Notes: generated by a model from the sequence alone, not told the origin. A stretch of 64,000 nucleotides of DNA from Burkholderia humptydooensis (GCF_001513745.1 NZ_CP013380.1:3410001-3474000); one strand, 5' to 3'; shown: positions 51,294 to 61,677, numbered from the stretch's first letter. Made by a program: numbers and translations.

Positions 51294-53054
51294 ATGAAAA
51301 AGATCCTCGGAGATCCCGCTTCGCGTGTTCGTCGCCGCGCGTTTCTCGGCGACGTCGCGCGTCTCGCCGGCGCAGGCATCGTCGCCGGGTGGACGCCGAT
51401 CCGGCCGATTGCCGCACACGCGCAACCCGCGGGCGCGACGCCGCCGAATTTTCCTTCCGGCATCCCGCTCTACAAGCAGGCGTTTCGCAACTGGAGCGGC
51501 GAGATCGCGGTCGCGGACCTGTGGACCGCCGCGCCCACGATGCCCGCCGACGTCGTCGCGATCGTCAACTGGGCGGCCGACAACGGCTATCGCGCACGGC
51601 CGCTCGGCCACATGCACAACTGGTCGCCGCTCACGGTTGCCGCCAACGATGCGCACGAGCGCACGATTCTCGTCGACACCACGAAGCATCTGAGCGCGGT
51701 GTCCGTCGACACGTCGGCGACGCCCGCGCGCGTCATCGCGCAAGCGGGCGTTTCGCTGGACACGCTGCTCGCGACGCTCGAGCAGCACGGGCTCGGGATG
51801 GCGGCGGTACCCGCGCCCGGCGACATCACGCTCGGCGGCGCGCTCGCGATCGGCGCGCACGGCACGGCGCTGCCGGCAGCGGACGAAACGCGCCCGCCCG
51901 GGCATACGTACGGCTCGCTCAGCAATGCGGTGCTCGCGCTGACCGCGGTCGTCCACGATGCATCGTCGGGCCGCTACGCGCTTCGCACGTTCGATCGCGC
52001 CGATCCGGACATCGGCCCGTTCCTCGCGCACGTCGGCCGCGCGTTCATCGTCGACGCGACGTTGCAGGTCGGCGCGAATCAACGGCTGCAATGCGAGAGC
52101 TTCGTCGATATCCCCGTCACCGAGCTGTTCGCGCCGCCGGGCAAGCGAGGCCGAACCGTCGAATCGTTCGTGCGGCGCTCGGGCCGCATCGAGGCGATCT
52201 GGTTTCCGTTCACCGATTATCCGTGGCTGAAGGTCTGGACCGTCCGGCCGAATCCGCCGTCCGGCGCGCGCGTCGTCGATCAGCCGTACAACTATCCGTT
52301 TTCCGATTCGATATCGCAGGAATTGTCCGATCTGGTGAGCCGCATCGTATTGAACGGCGAAGTCCAGTTGGCGCCGCTCTTCGGCAAGACGCAGTACACG
52401 ATCACGTATCTCGGCCTGACGAATCTCTTCGGGCCGCTGACGAATCTGTGGGGATGGTCGCGCTCGGTGCTGCACTACGTGCGGCCGACGACGCTGCGCG
52501 TGATCGCGAACGGCTATGCGGTGCTCACGCGCCGCGAGAACGTGCAGCGCGTGATCAACGAGTTCGTCGGCGCGTATCGGCAGCGGATCGCCGACTATCG
52601 CGCGGCAGGCCGCTATCCGGTAAACGGCCCCGTCGAGATCCGCGTGACGGGCGTCGATGCGCCCAACGACGTCGGCCCGGGCGCGGTGCCGCCGTCGCTG
52701 TCCGCGATCCGGCCGCGGCCCGACCATCCCGACTGGAACGCCGCGATCTGGTTCGACATCCTGACGATACCGGGCACGCCCGACGCGAACCGCTTCTATC
52801 GCGAGAACGAGCAGTGGATGCTGTCGAACTACAGCGGCGACTACGCGACCGTGCGGCCGGAATGGTCGAAGGGCTGGGGCTACGCGGACACCGCCGCATG
52901 GAGCGACGGCACGATGCTCGGCACGGCGATCCCGGATCTGTTCCGGCAGGGGCTGTCGCCCGCCGACAACTGGGACGCGGCGCTGCGCACGCTAGAGCGC
53001 TACGATCCGCGGCGCGTGTTCTCGTCGCCGCTGCTCGACCGGTTGATGGGCTGA
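51294..53054 (+). CDS. Tat-exported FAD oxidase, cholesterol oxidase-like (vanillyl-alcohol oxidase fold)
   Basis: A 586-residue flavoprotein. A twin-arginine signal is present (RVRRRAFLGDVARLAGAG, Ala-X-Ala near AHAQP). The FAD-binding PP-loop region holds ARPLGHMHNWSPL, where H106 or H108 could be the covalent FAD His, and PGDITLGGALAIGAHGTAL. The C-terminal part fits the cholesterol-oxidase substrate-binding domain (AIWFPFTDYPWLKVWTVRP, RPDHPDWNAAIWFDILTIPG). In the family it oxidises 3-beta-hydroxysteroids with O2, forming H2O2. It appears to be a single gene; GAGAAG precedes the ATG. The steroid substrate is inferred from family only. Confidence 0.87.
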   Translation: MKKILGDPASRVRRRAFLGDVARLAGAGIVAGWTPIRPIAAHAQPAGATPPNFPSGIPLYKQAFRNWSGEIAVADLWTAAPTMPADVVAIVNWAADNGYRARPLGHMHNWSPLTVAANDAHERTILVDTTKHLSAVSVDTSATPARVIAQAGVSLDTLLATLEQHGLGMAAVPAPGDITLGGALAIGAHGTALPAADETRPPGHTYGSLSNAVLALTAVVHDASSGRYALRTFDRADPDIGPFLAHVGRAFIVDATLQVGANQRLQCESFVDIPVTELFAPPGKRGRTVESFVRRSGRIEAIWFPFTDYPWLKVWTVRPNPPSGARVVDQPYNYPFSDSISQELSDLVSRIVLNGEVQLAPLFGKTQYTITYLGLTNLFGPLTNLWGWSRSVLHYVRPTTLRVIANGYAVLTRRENVQRVINEFVGAYRQRIADYRAAGRYPVNGPVEIRVTGVDAPNDVGPGAVPPSLSAIRPRPDHPDWNAAIWFDILTIPGTPDANRFYRENEQWMLSNYSGDYATVRPEWSKGWGYADTAAWSDGTMLGTAIPDLFRQGLSPADNWDAALRTLERYDPRRVFSSPLLDRLMG

Positions 53055-53088
53055 CGCGACCCGACGCGCCGTCGGCGCGGGACTCGAC

Positions 53089-53340
53089 ATGAAGGCCGCG
53101 AAAGCGGCGAGCGGCCCCGTGCTGCAATCGTCGTTCATCAAGCTGCTGCTCGTGCCGCTGCTGACGCTCTGGATCGACGTGAGCCTCGGCATTCGGCGTC
53201 AAGGGCCCCGCGCTCACGATCATCGTGCTGTTCAACTCGCTGCCGTGCATGCCGTCCGCCTACATCATGGCGAAGCTGCTCGGCAAAGACCATCGTCGCG
53301 CGGCTGACGCGCAGGCCGCCGCGCGTCCGGCCGCTTCGCT
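53089..53340 (+). pseudogene. C-terminal remnant of an AEC-family (auxin efflux carrier) permease
   Basis: The first frame reads KAASGPVLQSSFIKLLLVPL and continues LTLWIDVSLGIR. After a frameshift near 53195 the family text resumes as GVKGPALTIIVLFNSLPCMP, then SAYIMAKLLGKDHRRAA. These are the last two helices of an AEC/malonate-type transporter. The N-terminal 200 or so residues are absent. It lies between the oxidase and the chemoreceptor genes and cannot make a working carrier. Confidence 0.72.
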
Positions 53341-53552
53341 TAGCGCAGACAATATGGAATCCGATCATTTTCTTTCGCCTCCGCGTCGAACCGCAAACGA
53401 TTGCGCACGCGTTGACCCACATCAAGCAAGCATCATGGATTCCACCCACTCAGCTCTCGCGAAATCGTCCGTAAACCCGATCATGTCGCCGGACTGCGCA
53501 TTCGCCGCATTCGCGACATACGACGTTCCGGATCTTTTGGAGAAAGCCTTTC

Positions 53553-55304
53553 ATGCGCGCCAATCTTCCAGTGACCCAGCGGGAATACGATTTTCCCGAC
53601 GATGCGACGCTGATGTCGACGACCGACCCCCAGAGCTACGTCACATACGCGAACGCCGCGTTCGTCCAGGTGAGCGGGTTCGAGCGCGACGACATCCTCG
53701 GCGAGCCGCACAACATCGTTCGGCATCCTGACATGCCGGCCGAAGCGTTCGCCGACATGTGGACGACGCTGAAGGCCGGCCGCTCGTGGACCGCGATCAT
53801 CAAGAACCGCCGCAAGAACGGCGACCACTACTGGGTGCGCGCGAACGCGACGCCCGTGATCCGCAACGCGCAGCTCGTCGGCTACATGTCGGTGCGCACG
53901 AAACCGTCGCGCGACGAAATCGAGCGCGCGGAAGCGCTCAATCGCGACTTTCGCGAGCATCGCACGCGCGGCCGGAAGTTTCATCAGGGCCTCGTCGTGC
54001 GCACCGGGCTCCTCGGATGGATGTCGCTGCCGCAGACACTCAGCGCGCGCTGGCGCGTTCGCGCCGCGCTGCTCGCGCTCCTCGCCGGCTCCGTATCGAC
54101 GGCGTTCCTCTTCGGGTTGCACGGCGCGATGCTCGACGGCTTCGCCGCCGCCGAAACGGCGCTGTTGCTGCTCGCGGAGTTCTGGCTCGCCGCGCAGATC
54201 ACGGCGCCGCTGCAACGCGTTCTGAAGCAATCGCTCGCGGTCGCCGCAGGCCAGGCGGGCGACAACGTCCATTTGAACCGCGTCGACGAGATCGGCATGA
54301 TCATGCGCGCGGTCAATCAGGCCGGGCTCAATCTGCGCTCGCTCGTCGACGACGTAAGCGATCAGTTGTCCGGCCTGCAGAGCGCGAGCGGCAAGATCAC
54401 CGCGGGCAACGACGATCTGAGCAGCCGCAGCGAGCAGGCGGCCGCGAGTCTCGAGGAAACCGCCGCGTCGATGGAACAGATGACCGCGACGGTGCGCAAC
54501 AACGCGGATACCGCGACACGGGCGAGTCAGCTCGCCGGCTCGACGAGCGACGCAGCCGAAAAAGGCGATGCGGTGGTCGGCAGGGTGGTGACGACGATGG
54601 GCGAGATCAGCGCGTCGAGCCGCAAGATCAGCGAGATCATCGGCGTGATCGACAGCATCGCGTTCCAGACGAACATCCTTGCGCTGAACGCGGCCGTCGA
54701 GGCGGCCCGGGCGGGCGAGCAAGGGCGCGGCTTCGCGGTCGTCGCGGCCGAAGTGCGCACGCTCGCGCAGCGCAGCGCGAACGCGGCGAAGGAAATCGCG
54801 GCGCTGATTCACGACAGCGTGCAGAAAACCGCGGCGGGCAGCGCACTCGTCGATCAGGCGGGCGAAGCAATGAACGATATCCGTTCGCAGGTCGCGCGGG
54901 TCGCGGGCCTGATCGGCGAGATCAGCTCGGCGACGCGCGAGCAGTCCGACGGGATCGCCCAGGTCAACGTCGCCGTCACGCAGTTGGACAAGATGACGCA
55001 GCAGAACGCCGCGCTCGTGCAGGAATCGGCGGCGACCGCAGATGAGCTGAAGCGCCGCACGCAGCGGCTCGTCGATGCGGTGGCCGTGTTTCGCATGAAC
55101 GGGCGCGCGCATTCGCGCAGAGATGATGCGCGTGCGCCGCAAGCCGGCGCCGAGCACGCGATGCGCCACCGCGCGAGCGTCGCGCGGACCCGGCCCGCGA
55201 TGCGCGCGACGCCTGCCCCGTCGCTCACGCCGGCGAGCGCGTCGCCGGCGGACGCCCCCGCACGAGCGACGACGAACGCGCAGACGGATTGGCAGACGTT
55301 CTGA
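53553..55304 (+). CDS. Aer-like methyl-accepting chemotaxis protein with PAS domain
   Basis: A 583-residue energy/redox taxis receptor. The N-terminal PAS domain ([34 protein letters not shown], then [14 protein letters not shown]) resembles Aer, which binds FAD. Two short membrane segments follow near 170-215 ([32 protein letters not shown]). A HAMP-like region and a full signalling domain with the hairpin tip [37 protein letters not shown] complete it. The C-terminal tail is Arg/Ala-rich with no CheR pentapeptide. It probably steers cells along oxygen or redox gradients. Confidence 0.92.
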   Translation: MRANLPVTQREYDFPDDATLMSTTDPQSYVTYANAAFVQVSGFERDDILGEPHNIVRHPDMPAEAFADMWTTLKAGRSWTAIIKNRRKNGDHYWVRANATPVIRNAQLVGYMSVRTKPSRDEIERAEALNRDFREHRTRGRKFHQGLVVRTGLLGWMSLPQTLSARWRVRAALLALLAGSVSTAFLFGLHGAMLDGFAAAETALLLLAEFWLAAQITAPLQRVLKQSLAVAAGQAGDNVHLNRVDEIGMIMRAVNQAGLNLRSLVDDVSDQLSGLQSASGKITAGNDDLSSRSEQAAASLEETAASMEQMTATVRNNADTATRASQLAGSTSDAAEKGDAVVGRVVTTMGEISASSRKISEIIGVIDSIAFQTNILALNAAVEAARAGEQGRGFAVVAAEVRTLAQRSANAAKEIAALIHDSVQKTAAGSALVDQAGEAMNDIRSQVARVAGLIGEISSATREQSDGIAQVNVAVTQLDKMTQQNAALVQESAATADELKRRTQRLVDAVAVFRMNGRAHSRRDDARAPQAGAEHAMRHRASVARTRPAMRATPAPSLTPASASPADAPARATTNAQTDWQTF

Positions 55305-55469
55305 GCGGCGTGCGCCGTGCATTGCGGCGTCGATACGAAAACAGGCGGCGCTCACGCGCCGCCTGTTCGTTTGCGGTCCCGCGCGCCGAATGCACGGCGC
55401 GCGGCGAGCAGGTTCGTCGCCGCGGCGCGTGCCGCCGCGAGCGCGGCGGCGCCCTGCGATCGATCGCCG

Positions 55470-56063
55470 TCACTTCGACGCGTCGCTCGCCAGGTGCTTG
55501 CGGCTCGCGAGTTCCTGAGCCTGCTGGTAATGCGCCTGGATCACCGGCAAGCCCTTGCGCGCGGCGTTCTTCAACTGCTCGTTGCGGCCCGACGCGATCT
55601 CGGCCTGGAACACCGACAGCGCCTTCCGGTTGCCTTCGAGCGCGACCTGCTCGATGTACACCTTGTCGAACGCGTCGCCGCGCAGGTTCTTGATGCTGTC
55701 GAGCACGGCCGGGTCCGGATCGTTGTGCGGCACGTCGACGCCGCGCGGGCTCGCGGCGCGCAACGCCTGCGACAGCTTCTCGTTGTCGCTCGCGACGCGT
55801 TCGGCGAATGCCTTCACGGCGCGATCGCTCGAGCGCGAATCCGCGATGCGCGCGGCGTCGCGCTGCGTCGACACGGCCTTCGTCGCATCGGCGACGAACG
55901 CCTGATCGGCTTCGTGCAGTCGCGTGCCGGCATCGGCGGCCGCCTCGGGACGCGGCTGCGTCGGCGCGGGCGACGGTGCGTTTTGTGCGGATGCGGCGGT
56001 CGCGAAGACGAACAGCGCGGCGGCACACACGCCGGCGAGAGAAAAAGCGGAACGGCGAGTCAT
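55470..56063 (-). CDS. Exported DUF4142 protein
   Basis: A 197-residue protein with a Sec signal (AFSLAGVCAAALFVFATAASA). The mature part is helical and of the DUF4142 (ferritin-like) type: LHEADQAFVADATKAVSTQRDAARIADSRSSDRAVKAFAERVASDNEKL, then DKVYIEQVALEGNRKALSVFQAEI. The fold is a periplasmic four-helix bundle; function is unknown in the family. The ATG is preceded by AAGGAGAA at a good distance. It is convergent with the chemoreceptor. Confidence 0.87.
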   Translation of the reverse strand: MTRRSAFSLAGVCAAALFVFATAASAQNAPSPAPTQPRPEAAADAGTRLHEADQAFVADATKAVSTQRDAARIADSRSSDRAVKAFAERVASDNEKLSQALRAASPRGVDVPHNDPDPAVLDSIKNLRGDAFDKVYIEQVALEGNRKALSVFQAEIASGRNEQLKNAARKGLPVIQAHYQQAQELASRKHLASDASK

Positions 56064-56524
56064 ACGTTCTCCTTAGGGTGAAATTCATCAACGGATCGAC
56101 GATCGGGGCTGCGATGCTGCGGCCGGGCACGGCGCGGCGAGACATGCGGCGCCTTCGCCGCGCGCACCGGCTGCGGACTCGGATGCGGCGCAACCCGTCG
56201 AGTGCATTCTAGGAGGTGCGTCGCGACCGAGGTGCAACGATGGTGTCGATTGTGTAACGGGAGGTAAGACGAAAGGCTGCGCGAGCATGCGCGCACCGTA
56301 TCGGTCGAAATTGTCCTGAAATCGACACGTGCGGAGCCGATGCGCGCGTCCGAAACAGTCGACCCGATTCTTTCGGCTCGCACGCTCCGTTCGCGCGCAT
56401 CGCGGGGCGCCGCGGGCACACGCTCTAGGTAGATACGCTAACGCCCCGTTTTTTTAGCTCAAGCGCGCACGCGCGCACGCCGATATCGCAGCTAGCCGAT
56501 GACAAAAATTGAAGCGGAGGCTTC
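56064..56524. other. Divergent promoter region
   Basis: About 460 bases between the divergent DUF4142 and HD-GYP-like genes. A TTTTTTTAGC stretch lies near 56450. No gene or RNA is recognised. Confidence 0.5.
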
Positions 56525-57970
56525 GTGAACGGACCCGAGGAATCGACAACGACGATCGCGCCGGACGCGCCGCACCCGCGCGGGGCCGATCATGCGCGCA
56601 GCGCCGGTTCCGCGCCCGCGGGCGTGGACGGCGGCGCGCCCGCCGCGCCCGTGATCCTGATCGTCGACGACGAGCCGAGCATCCTGTCCGCGCTCAAGCG
56701 CCTGCTGCACACCGCGCGCTACCAGGTCGTGACGGCCGGGAGCGGCGCCGCGGCGCTCGACGTGCTCGCCGCCGGCGAGGTCGACCTCATCGTCTCCGAC
56801 ATGCGGATGCCCGGCATGACGGGCGCCGAATTCCTCGCGCGCGCGCAGACGCTCCATCCGGACACGATGCGCATCCTGCTGACGGGCTATTCCGAGATCG
56901 ACGCGGTCGTGAGCGCGATCAACGAAGGCGGCGTGTATCGCTACCTGAACAAGCCGTGGGACGATCACGACCTGCTGCTGACGGTCAAGCAGGCGCTCGA
57001 GCAAAGACGGCTGCGCCAGGAGGCCGCGCGCCTCTTCGCGCTCACGCAGAAGCAGAACGGGGAGCTCGTCGCATTCAGCACGGAACTCGAAGCGCAGGTG
57101 CGCGCGCGCACCGAGGAGATCCGGCAGACCGTGATGTTCCTCGAAGATGCGCAGCGCGACCTGAAGCGCAATTTCATGACGATGATCCAGGTCGGCGCGA
57201 ACATGATCGAGCTGCGCTGCGGCGTGATGGGCGGCGAATCGCGGCGCTTCGGCGAACTCGCGAAGCGGCTCGCGCTCGCGTTCGACATGAGCGAGCTGCA
57301 GGCGCAGGATCTGCATTTCGCCGGCCTCCTGCACGGCATCGGCAAGCTGTCGCTGCCGGACGAGCTGCTGCGCAGATCGATCGACCGGATGAGCGCGGAA
57401 GAGAGCCGGCTGTTCCATCAGCATCCGTTGCGCGCGCAGATGGTGCTCACGCCCGTCGCGCAACTCAATCACGTCGCGCACATCATTCGCCATCAGTACG
57501 AGCGCTTCAACGGACGCGGCACGCCGGACGGCCTCGCGGGCGACGACATTCCGCTCGGCTCGCGCATCCTCGCGATCGCGCGCGACTACGAGGGATTGCA
57601 GCGCGGCGGCGTGGTCAATCAGCGCCTGCAGCCCGAGCAGGCGGTCGCGCTCATCAAGTCGCAGGCCGGCCTGCGCTATGACCCGCAGATCGTCGATCGC
57701 TTCGCCGCGCTCGTGAAGGATCTGGCGACGCTCGGCTGCAACACGCCGTATGCGCAGATCACGAGCGGCCAGTTGCTCGAAGGCATGCGGCTCGCCGACG
57801 ATCTGCGCACGAGCCGCGGCGTGCTGCTGATGACGAAGGGCAGCGTCGTGTCCGCGCACCAGGTCGCGCTCGTGCGGCGCTACGAGGCGCAGGAGAGCAC
57901 GCCGTTCACGATCCTGATCCAGACGACGCCGCTCGCCGAAGCCGCGGCCGCCGCCGGGCGCGAACGCTGA
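56525..57970 (+). CDS. Response regulator with degenerate HD-GYP-like output domain
   Basis: A 481-residue protein. Its receiver (VILIVDDEPSILSALKRLL) has D92 (IVSDMRMPGMTG) and the NKPWDD Lys region, typical of RpfG-like regulators. A coiled linker is followed by an HD-GYP-type domain. Where active enzymes read H-D-I-G-K, this one reads HGIGK (270-274), losing the metal-binding Asp. Where they read G-Y-P it reads GTP (332-334, in NGRGTPDGL). Cyclic-di-GMP hydrolysis is thus doubtful. The start is GTG, with GGAGG upstream. It precedes the MHYT kinase by 57 bases and probably forms a signalling pair with it. Confidence 0.88.
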   Translation: MNGPEESTTTIAPDAPHPRGADHARSAGSAPAGVDGGAPAAPVILIVDDEPSILSALKRLLHTARYQVVTAGSGAAALDVLAAGEVDLIVSDMRMPGMTGAEFLARAQTLHPDTMRILLTGYSEIDAVVSAINEGGVYRYLNKPWDDHDLLLTVKQALEQRRLRQEAARLFALTQKQNGELVAFSTELEAQVRARTEEIRQTVMFLEDAQRDLKRNFMTMIQVGANMIELRCGVMGGESRRFGELAKRLALAFDMSELQAQDLHFAGLLHGIGKLSLPDELLRRSIDRMSAEESRLFHQHPLRAQMVLTPVAQLNHVAHIIRHQYERFNGRGTPDGLAGDDIPLGSRILAIARDYEGLQRGGVVNQRLQPEQAVALIKSQAGLRYDPQIVDRFAALVKDLATLGCNTPYAQITSGQLLEGMRLADDLRTSRGVLLMTKGSVVSAHQVALVRRYEAQESTPFTILIQTTPLAEAAAAAGRER

Positions 57971-58027
57971 CGCGCGCGCCGCGCCCGCCGCCCGCACGCA
58001 CGCACGCACCAGGAAAGACCGACGCCC

Positions 58028-59866
58028 ATGCACGGAACCTTCGACCTCCCGCTCGTCGCGCTGTCGCTCGCGATCGCGACGCTCGCGTCGTACACGGCGC
58101 TCGACCTGAGCGCGCTCATCACGCTCATCGATCAGTCCCGGATGCGGCGCGCATGGCTCGCGGGCGGTGCGGCCGCGATGGGCACGGGCATCTGGGCGAT
58201 GCACTTCGTCGGGATGCTCGCGTTCTCGCTGCCGATCCCGCTCGGCTACGACTTCGGCCACACGTTCGCGTCGCTCGCGATCGCGGTGGTCGTGTCGTAC
58301 TTCGCGCTCAGCGCCGTCACGCGCGCCGCGCTCACGCGCGAGCGGCTCGCGATGGGCGGCGTGCTGATGGGGATCGGCATCGCTGGCATGCACTACACCG
58401 GCATGAGCGCGTTGCGGATGCAGCCCGCGATCGCCTACGACTTCACGCTTTTCGTCGCGTCGATCGCAATCGCGATCGGCGCGTCGACGACCGCGCTATG
58501 GATCGCGCACCGCCTGAGCAGCGAGAACGAACCGCGCGTGTTCGCGAAGCGGATCGCCGCGGCGGGCGTGATGGGCATCGCGATCACCGGCATGCATTAC
58601 ACGGGGATGGCGGCCGCGCATTTTCCGGCGAACGCGGTGTGCGGCGCGGCGGGCGAGATCAGCGGCGCCTGGCTCGGCGCGACGATCGCGCTCTTCACCG
58701 CGACGATCCTGAGCGCGACGCTCGTCGTATCGCGCTTCGACGCGCGCACCGCGTTCCTGCGCGGGATGACCGACGCGCTCGAGGAACTCGTCGCGAAGCG
58801 CACGAGCGAGCTCGAAGGCGCGCTGCGGCAGTACGAGCGCACGACGCACGTGCTGCAGCGAACGCGCAGGAAGATGGAGCAGGAGATCGACGAGCGCAAG
58901 GCCGCGCAGGCGCGTCTCGAGCACGAGAAGGACGAGCAGCGCCGCCTGATTCGGCGGCTCGAGGAAACGCACGTGCAGTTGCTGCAATCGGAAAAGCTCG
59001 CGTCGATCGGCCAGCTCGCGGCGGGCGTCGCGCACGAGATCAACAACCCGATCGGCTTCGTCAACGCGAATCTGAACACGCTGAAGAGCTGGGTCCGGGG
59101 CCTCCTCGACGTGATCGCCGCGCAGGAAGCGCTGACGGGCACGCTCGCGGCCGACGCGCGCGCGCCGCTCGCCGCGGTGGCGCGCGACGTCGATCTCGAC
59201 TACGTGCGCGGCGACATCATCGCGCTCATCGACGAATCGATCGACGGCGCGATGCGCGTGCGGCGCATCGTCTGCGACCTGCGCGACTTCTCGCGGCCGA
59301 GCGGCGACGCGTGGGCATTCGCCGATCTGCATGCGAGCCTCGAAAGCACGCTGAACGTCGTCCACAACGAACTCAAGTACAAGGCGGACATCGTGCGCGA
59401 ATACGGCAGCCTGCCGCTTGTCGAATGCAACGCCGCGCAGTTGAGCCAGGTGTTCATGAACCTGCTCGTCAACGCCGCGCAGTCGATCGGCACGCACGGC
59501 ACGATCACGATTCGCACGACGCACGACGACCACACCGTGTCGATCTCGATCGCCGACACGGGCGCGGGCATTCCGGACGACGTGATCGGCAGGATCTTCG
59601 ATCCGTTCTTCACGACGAAGCCGGTCGGCCAGGGCACGGGGCTCGGGCTGTCGATCTCGCACGGCATCGTCGAGCATCACGGCGGGCGCATCGACGTCGA
59701 GAGCCGCGTCGGCCGCGGCTCGACGTTGACGGTCACGCTGCCGATCCGGCGCAAGCCCGGCCCGGCCGCGCAGGCAGCCGCGCGCGACGGGGCGTGCGGC
59801 GCGGCGCGCGCGGCCGAGCACGCCGCCGCGCCGGCGGCGCCGCTTACGCGCGGTGCGGCTTGCTGA
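58028..59866 (+). CDS. MHYT-domain sensor histidine kinase
   Basis: A 612-residue membrane kinase. The N-terminal MHYT sensor has seven membrane segments with the repeated metal-binding motifs MHFVGM, MHYTGMSAL and MHYTGMAAAHF, thought to bind copper and sense O2, CO or NO. A coiled coil (about 250-320) leads to HisKA with H336 (LAAGVAHEINNPIGFV). The ATPase domain has NLLVNAAQSIG, DTGAGIPDD and GTGLGLSI. An Ala-rich tail follows. No receiver is attached; the upstream HD-GYP-like regulator is the likely partner. Its 3' end overlaps the convergent phosphatase gene by 23 bases. Confidence 0.93.
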   Translation: MHGTFDLPLVALSLAIATLASYTALDLSALITLIDQSRMRRAWLAGGAAAMGTGIWAMHFVGMLAFSLPIPLGYDFGHTFASLAIAVVVSYFALSAVTRAALTRERLAMGGVLMGIGIAGMHYTGMSALRMQPAIAYDFTLFVASIAIAIGASTTALWIAHRLSSENEPRVFAKRIAAAGVMGIAITGMHYTGMAAAHFPANAVCGAAGEISGAWLGATIALFTATILSATLVVSRFDARTAFLRGMTDALEELVAKRTSELEGALRQYERTTHVLQRTRRKMEQEIDERKAAQARLEHEKDEQRRLIRRLEETHVQLLQSEKLASIGQLAAGVAHEINNPIGFVNANLNTLKSWVRGLLDVIAAQEALTGTLAADARAPLAAVARDVDLDYVRGDIIALIDESIDGAMRVRRIVCDLRDFSRPSGDAWAFADLHASLESTLNVVHNELKYKADIVREYGSLPLVECNAAQLSQVFMNLLVNAAQSIGTHGTITIRTTHDDHTVSISIADTGAGIPDDVIGRIFDPFFTTKPVGQGTGLGLSISHGIVEHHGGRIDVESRVGRGSTLTVTLPIRRKPGPAAQAAARDGACGAARAAEHAAAPAAPLTRGAAC

Positions 59867-61526
59867 GCACGATCGTCTCGAACAGCTCGTATTCGGCCGT
59901 CGGCTTCTGGTCTGCGCCCGGCGCGTGATAGTAGTTCACGGTGATCGTCGAGTGACCGCCGTGCTCGCCCGGCTCGTAATCGAACACCGCGATCCCGTAG
60001 CCCGTGCCCGTGTCGCGCCGCGCGGACCAGATCGCGTCCTCCACGGCGTCCGCGCCGTGCCGCACGAACGTGTTCGGCGCCGTGCCCGGCACCGGCCGGT
60101 TCGGCTTCGTGAACACGCGCGCCTGCGGCAGGCCGGTCGCCGGATTCTCGCCGTACACGTCGAGCGGCGCGCTCGTGCCGCCGCCGCCGAGGATCATGTG
60201 GATCGTGCCGTGCGACGTGTCGAACCTGCCGTCGGCCGGGTCCGTCGTGACGATGGGGCGCGGCTGCAGCGTGTCGACGACCTCGCCCGTCGCCGCGTCG
60301 ACGCCCGCGCGATGATTGCACCCGCGCACCGGGAAGCTGCGCTCGTAGTCGTGATCGTGGCCGCACAGCACGAGGTCGACGCCGTAGCGGTCGAACAGCG
60401 GCAGCCACGCTTCGCGAATGCCCTTGTCCGAGCCGTTGCCCGTCTTCGACGAGCTGAGCGCGTCCTGATGCATCTGCACGACGATCCAGTCGACGTCGCG
60501 ATCGTGCGACGCGCGGCGCAGCGTTTCCTCGAGCCAGCGCGTCTGCTCGCCGCGGCTGTAGCCGCGCACGTAGAGCGACGTGCCGGGGGCGATCGCCTCG
60601 TTGCCGGTGCTCGCCGCCGGCACGAGCGGGTTCGGGCCCGCGACGAACGCGGCCGCGTCCTGATAGACGACGTCGTCCGCGTCGAGCGACACGAACAGCA
60701 CCGCGCCGACGCGGAAGCTGTACCAGCGGCCCGAAAAGCGCGTGCCGTTCTCCGGCAGCGTGTAGCGCGCGAGATACGAATCGAGGCCCTGCGCGCCGTT
60801 GTGGAACTCGATCTCGTGATTGCCGGGGCACGGCATCCACGGGCGGTTCGCGGCGGACGCCTGGTTGTTGTTGCCGAAGTCGCGCCACACGGCCGGCTGA
60901 TGCGCGGGGTTCAGGTTCGCGTAGCAGAGATCGCCGTTCAGCAGATGAAAGAGCGGCTGGAAGCGCTCGACCGCCTGCACCGCGAAGCGGCTCTGCGGCG
61001 ACGACAGCACCCAGCCCGTGTTCGGCGTGGCCAGGTCGCCGTAGCTCGTCCAGCGAAACGGCGCGCGGCCGTGCGGCGCGGCCTCGAAGCGCGCGGCGAA
61101 CGGCTGCGCCGCGTTGCTGTCGTTGTCGGCCGTGACCTCGTAGCGATAGACGGCGCCCGGCTTCAGGCCGCGCAGCCGCGCGTGATACGTGAACACGACT
61201 TCGCCGTTCAGGCCATCCGTGTACGTGCGCTGCACGCCGTGGACGGTTCGCCACGCCTCGTTCGGACCCGCGAAGCGCACGCGCGGGTTCGTCGCGGCCG
61301 CGAGCGACGCCCACGACACGACGATCTCGTGCGCGTCGGCGTCGCCCCAGGTCAGATGAATCTGCTCGGGGGTGCCGTCGGGCGCGGCGGCCGCCGCGCG
61401 CGTGGCCGCGAGTCCGCTCGCGGCGGTCGCGAGCCCGGATACGCCCGCGAACTTGAGAAAGCCGCGGCGCGAGACGGCGCAAGTATGCTCGGTCGGCGGT
61501 GCATCGGGGGCTGGCTTGTTCGGCAT
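59844..61526 (-). CDS. Tat-exported metallophosphoesterase (purple acid phosphatase-like)
   Basis: A 560-residue secreted phosphatase. A Tat signal is present (VSRRGFLKFAGVSGLATAA). A fibronectin-like N-terminal domain (IHLTWGDADAHEIVVSWASL) precedes the calcineurin-like domain with YGDLAT, NGDLCYAN, PGNHE, VQMHQD and GHDHDYER, the full metal-binding set of purple acid phosphatases. The ATG at 61526 lies at the start of the Tat leader; the open frame upstream lacks character. It hydrolyses phosphomonoesters in the periplasm or outside the cell. Its stop codon lies inside the 3' end of the MHYT kinase gene. Confidence 0.92.
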   Translation of the reverse strand: MPNKPAPDAPPTEHTCAVSRRGFLKFAGVSGLATAASGLAATRAAAAAPDGTPEQIHLTWGDADAHEIVVSWASLAAATNPRVRFAGPNEAWRTVHGVQRTYTDGLNGEVVFTYHARLRGLKPGAVYRYEVTADNDSNAAQPFAARFEAAPHGRAPFRWTSYGDLATPNTGWVLSSPQSRFAVQAVERFQPLFHLLNGDLCYANLNPAHQPAVWRDFGNNNQASAANRPWMPCPGNHEIEFHNGAQGLDSYLARYTLPENGTRFSGRWYSFRVGAVLFVSLDADDVVYQDAAAFVAGPNPLVPAASTGNEAIAPGTSLYVRGYSRGEQTRWLEETLRRASHDRDVDWIVVQMHQDALSSSKTGNGSDKGIREAWLPLFDRYGVDLVLCGHDHDYERSFPVRGCNHRAGVDAATGEVVDTLQPRPIVTTDPADGRFDTSHGTIHMILGGGGTSAPLDVYGENPATGLPQARVFTKPNRPVPGTAPNTFVRHGADAVEDAIWSARRDTGTGYGIAVFDYEPGEHGGHSTITVNYYHAPGADQKPTAEYELFETIVLSKPHRA

Positions 61527-61677
61527 GGTTTCGTCCGATTGTCGGGGGTCTGCGGGAAAGGAACGACAGCGAACGGCGGTTGCCGCGCGCGTCAGCGCCG
61601 ACACCTTATGACGGGATGCGTGACGCGACGATGTCAGCGCATCGCGCGAGCGCGGAGCGCGTCCGCGCGCGGCGAAC

